This document shows positions 62,442 through 64,000 of a stretch of DNA of 64,000 nucleotides, piece after piece. Origin of the DNA: Bradyrhizobium sp. SSBR45G. Its GTDB lineage: Bacteria > Pseudomonadota > Alphaproteobacteria > Rhizobiales > Xanthobacteraceae. Position 1 is the stretch's first letter. Each line of letters begins with the position of its first letter. The notes beneath the pieces are model-generated. The model did no database searches and was not told where the DNA came from. It saw only the letters and a list, made by a program, of their open reading frames with translations. The stretch is from positions 186,001-250,000 of the forward strand of contig NZ_BSCT01000004.1 in assembly GCF_030159255.1 (NCBI RefSeq). The letters run 5' to 3'. The position numbers and the translations under genes were made by a program.

Positions 62442-63365
62442 ATGATGGACCGCTTCGAAGCGATGCGGACGCTGGTGGCGGCGGTGGACGGCGGCAGCCT
62501 GTCGGCGGCATCCCGCGCGCTCGCCGTGCCCCTGCCGACGGTCAGCCGCTGGATTTCCGATCTGGAAGCGCATCTCGGCTCGCGGCTGCTGGTGCGGACC
62601 AGCCGCAAGCTGGTCCTGACCGAGGCCGGCGAAGCCTTCGCGGCTGTGGCGCGGCGCCTGCTCGACGATCTGGCCGAAGCGGAGCGCGCGGCCAGCGGCG
62701 AGTATCGCGAACCGCGCGGCGAACTGCTGGTGACGGCGCCGATCATGTTCGGCAAGCTTCATGTCGCGCCGCTCGTCCATGCGTTCCTTGCGGCCTATCC
62801 GCCGGTCAGCGTGCGGCTGATCCTGTCGGACCACGTCATCGATCTCGTCGACGCGCATGTCGATGTCGCGGTCCGCATCGGCCGCATGCCCGACAGCCAA
62901 CTGATCAGCCGACAGGTCGGGCATGTGCGCTGGATCCTCAGCGCCAGCCCGGACTACCTAGCCCGCCGCGGCGAACCCGCCGACCTCGAGGCTCTGCGCG
63001 ATCATGATTGCATCGCCTTCGAGGGTTTGCAGCCCTACCGGAACTGGACGTTCGGCAGCGGCGCCGGCGAACGCACGGTGCCGATCAAGCCGCGATTTTC
63101 GGTCAACACGGCCGACGCGGTGGTGGAGGCGGCGGCCGCCGGCCTCGGTGTCGCGCGCCTGATGTCCTACCAGGTCGCGCCTGCGATCGCTGATGGCCGG
63201 CTGGTGCCCATCCTGCACCGTCAAGACGATCGTCCGACGCCGGTCAATCTCGTGCACCAGCCGCAGCCGGTCCAACCGCTCAAGCGCCGCGCCTTTCTGG
63301 ATTTCGTTGCGCCAAGGCTGAGCCTTGCGCTGGAGAAGATCGAAGAATCTCTTGGGATGGCATGA
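62442..63365 (+). CDS. LysR-family regulator
   Basis: 307 residues from the ATG at 62442; a second ATG follows at once. The HTH is MRTLVAAVDGGSLSAASRAL with PTVSRWISDLEAHL. The substrate-binding domain is of the AaeR/DsdC-like clade, as for the regulator at 46468. A pair of inverted TTCTTCCA/TGGAAGAA octamers (62381 and 62435) spans the divergent promoter, with the right arm covering its ribosome site. It probably controls the divergent AhpD-like and hydrolase genes. Confidence 0.92.
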   Translation: MMDRFEAMRTLVAAVDGGSLSAASRALAVPLPTVSRWISDLEAHLGSRLLVRTSRKLVLTEAGEAFAAVARRLLDDLAEAERAASGEYREPRGELLVTAPIMFGKLHVAPLVHAFLAAYPPVSVRLILSDHVIDLVDAHVDVAVRIGRMPDSQLISRQVGHVRWILSASPDYLARRGEPADLEALRDHDCIAFEGLQPYRNWTFGSGAGERTVPIKPRFSVNTADAVVEAAAAGLGVARLMSYQVAPAIADGRLVPILHRQDDRPTPVNLVHQPQPVQPLKRRAFLDFVAPRLSLALEKIEESLGMA

Positions 63366-63451
63366 GCAGCGCCAGGCGTCGGCGGGCCCAAGTGTGATAC
63401 GCTGTTCTGTATGGAACTAACAAACGACTTGTTGCTGTCCCGGCAAAGGCA

Positions 63452-63620
63452 GCCGATAGTTGACGAAGAGAAGCTCGGCATGACCCTGAAAAATATTCTT
63501 GTGGAATCAAGACCAAAGAAAATCGCCGGTCTCGCCATCGGCGTCTGGACGACGCATGCCGAAAAAAGCATCTCGGATCAATGTTTTAGCCCTGCCTAAG
63601 ATCATCGAGTGGGAGTAGGG
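63452..63620 (+). repeat. Direct repeat copy B, ending in a guaA 3'-end-like core
   Basis: Homologous without gaps to 23569-23737, including a 23-bp core AAGATCATCGAG-TGGGAGTAGGG with one mismatch. Read in frame, the core encodes Ile-Glu-Trp-Glu-stop, as at the end of guaA. A short open frame through it (63411-63599) does not look like a gene. The region just beyond is AT-richer and holds an accessory gene. Confidence 0.65.
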
Positions 63621-63625
63621 AGGGC

Positions 63626-64000
63626 TCACACCCTCGTTGGATTAGAGTTCACAAGCCAATGATCTTTTTCAATACACTGAACTGCAAGCCACTGAATTAC
63701 GGGAATCACTACGCGCAGGGCATTCGAGCTCCGGGAGTAGGGTTCGAACGAGGGGGTAGGGCGTCCGCGCCTCGTTTTCTTTGAGTGGACTATTGCGCAG
63801 CGAATGTCGTAGAGCCAGCGCGACAGGTCAGCGAGCACGTCAGTTCTAACGTCCAATCCTCGGATGGCGACTCCTGACGCAGTTAGGATGTCTGCGAAAA
63901 GCCGTTGTTGTGCAGTCGGCGAAAGGCTGGCGATCAAATTCGTTACATCCGAGCTCGTGGTTACGAAGTCCACTACATGCTCAAGCTGTAACCGTTCACT
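63626..64000 (-). CDS. Partial HEPN-like accessory protein (5' end outside window)
   Basis: The frame is open to the edge of the window, giving at least the last 124 residues; the GTG at 63973 is only one possible internal start. The visible part is helical. It contains DIRCAIVHSKKTRRG, an R-x4-H of the kind found at the active site of HEPN domains, followed by basic residues and a further helix. HEPN proteins are frequent in defence and toxin-antitoxin loci. It ends six bases from the guaA-like core of copy B, so it may be cargo of an integrated element. Confidence 0.6.
   Translation of the reverse strand, partial: SERLQLEHVVDFVTTSSDVTNLIASLSPTAQQRLFADILTASGVAIRGLDVRTDVLADLSRWLYDIRCAIVHSKKTRRGRPTPSFEPYSRSSNALRVVIPVIQWLAVQCIEKDHWLVNSNPTRV

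Noticed and set aside
63411..63599. 62-codon open frame inside repeat copy B
   Set aside because: The equivalent frame in copy A is broken by stops, so it is not conserved as a gene.

Overview
The window is high-GC alphaproteobacterial DNA, most likely from a Bradyrhizobium-type genome. The gene content (FixG/CcoG, BA14K, split quinoprotein dehydrogenase, bufferin cluster, many LysR/Crp/MocR regulators) points that way. So does a dispersed repeat near 26.3-26.8 kb, with its nested hairpins, which I recognise from Bradyrhizobium genomes. No rRNA, tRNA, CRISPR array or intact transposase/integrase was seen.

Region 1 (0-10.2 kb) is a sulfide/low-oxygen respiration block. It has a Crp/Fnr regulator, small DUF2892 membrane proteins, an RND efflux pair with an AhpD-like protein, and an ArsR repressor with the cysteine spacing of persulfide sensors (SqrR/BigR). 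Divergent from the repressor are sulfide:quinone oxidoreductase and thioredoxin TrxC, followed by DUF2892 and the cbb3 assembly factor CcoG. FixK/FNR-type palindromes (TTGA/C-N6-T/GCAA) occur at three intergenic points. Two gene remnants lie here: an M20 peptidase tail at about 1 kb and a DUF2892 tail at about 10.6 kb.

Region 2 (10.6-23.4 kb) looks like a catabolic locus for an amide/peptide-like or amine substrate. It contains an FAD amine oxidase, a SnoaL protein, a TauE/SafE exporter, a MocR/PdxR regulator, a YtcJ-type amidohydrolase, a COG0523 (CobW) metallochaperone GTPase and a complete five-gene Dpp/Opp ABC importer. Three 15-bp direct repeats between the MocR gene and the amidohydrolase are the likely operator.

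Region 3 (23.5-31.2 kb) begins with a repeat whose end resembles the 3' end of guaA. A related copy lies at 63.5-63.6 kb. Then come a frame-broken exported protein gene, an orphan 533-aa protein with a nuclease-like N-terminus, the dispersed repeat, DUF2798, NhaA and a PQQ glucose-type dehydrogenase whose membrane domain is a separate gene.

Region 4 (31.4-45.2 kb) is an envelope/stress region. It holds DUF2254, a CPA1 antiporter, a Crp/Fnr protein, a NarL-type two-component pair, small secreted proteins (BA14K, PRC-barrel, Tyr/Gly-rich), an SPW-repeat protein and a four-gene operon ending in a membrane-anchored sensor fused to trehalose-6-phosphate synthase. A recurring intergenic GTAC-N6-GTAC motif precedes five of these transcription units.

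Region 5 (45.2-63.4 kb) is mostly redox and detoxification. It has a GFA enzyme and TetR gene separated by a perfect 34-bp palindrome; a LysR-controlled GST, peroxiredoxin-like and SDR cluster; a class III cyclase; and the bufferin metallophore operon bufA-bufB-bufC-doxX behind a SigF-like ECF promoter. A patatin and hydroxybutyrate dehydrogenase pair, further LysR genes, a second peroxiredoxin-like protein, a cupin, an MFS transporter and an alpha/beta-hydrolase with an AhpD-like protein complete it. The window ends inside a HEPN-like gene just beyond the second guaA-like repeat.
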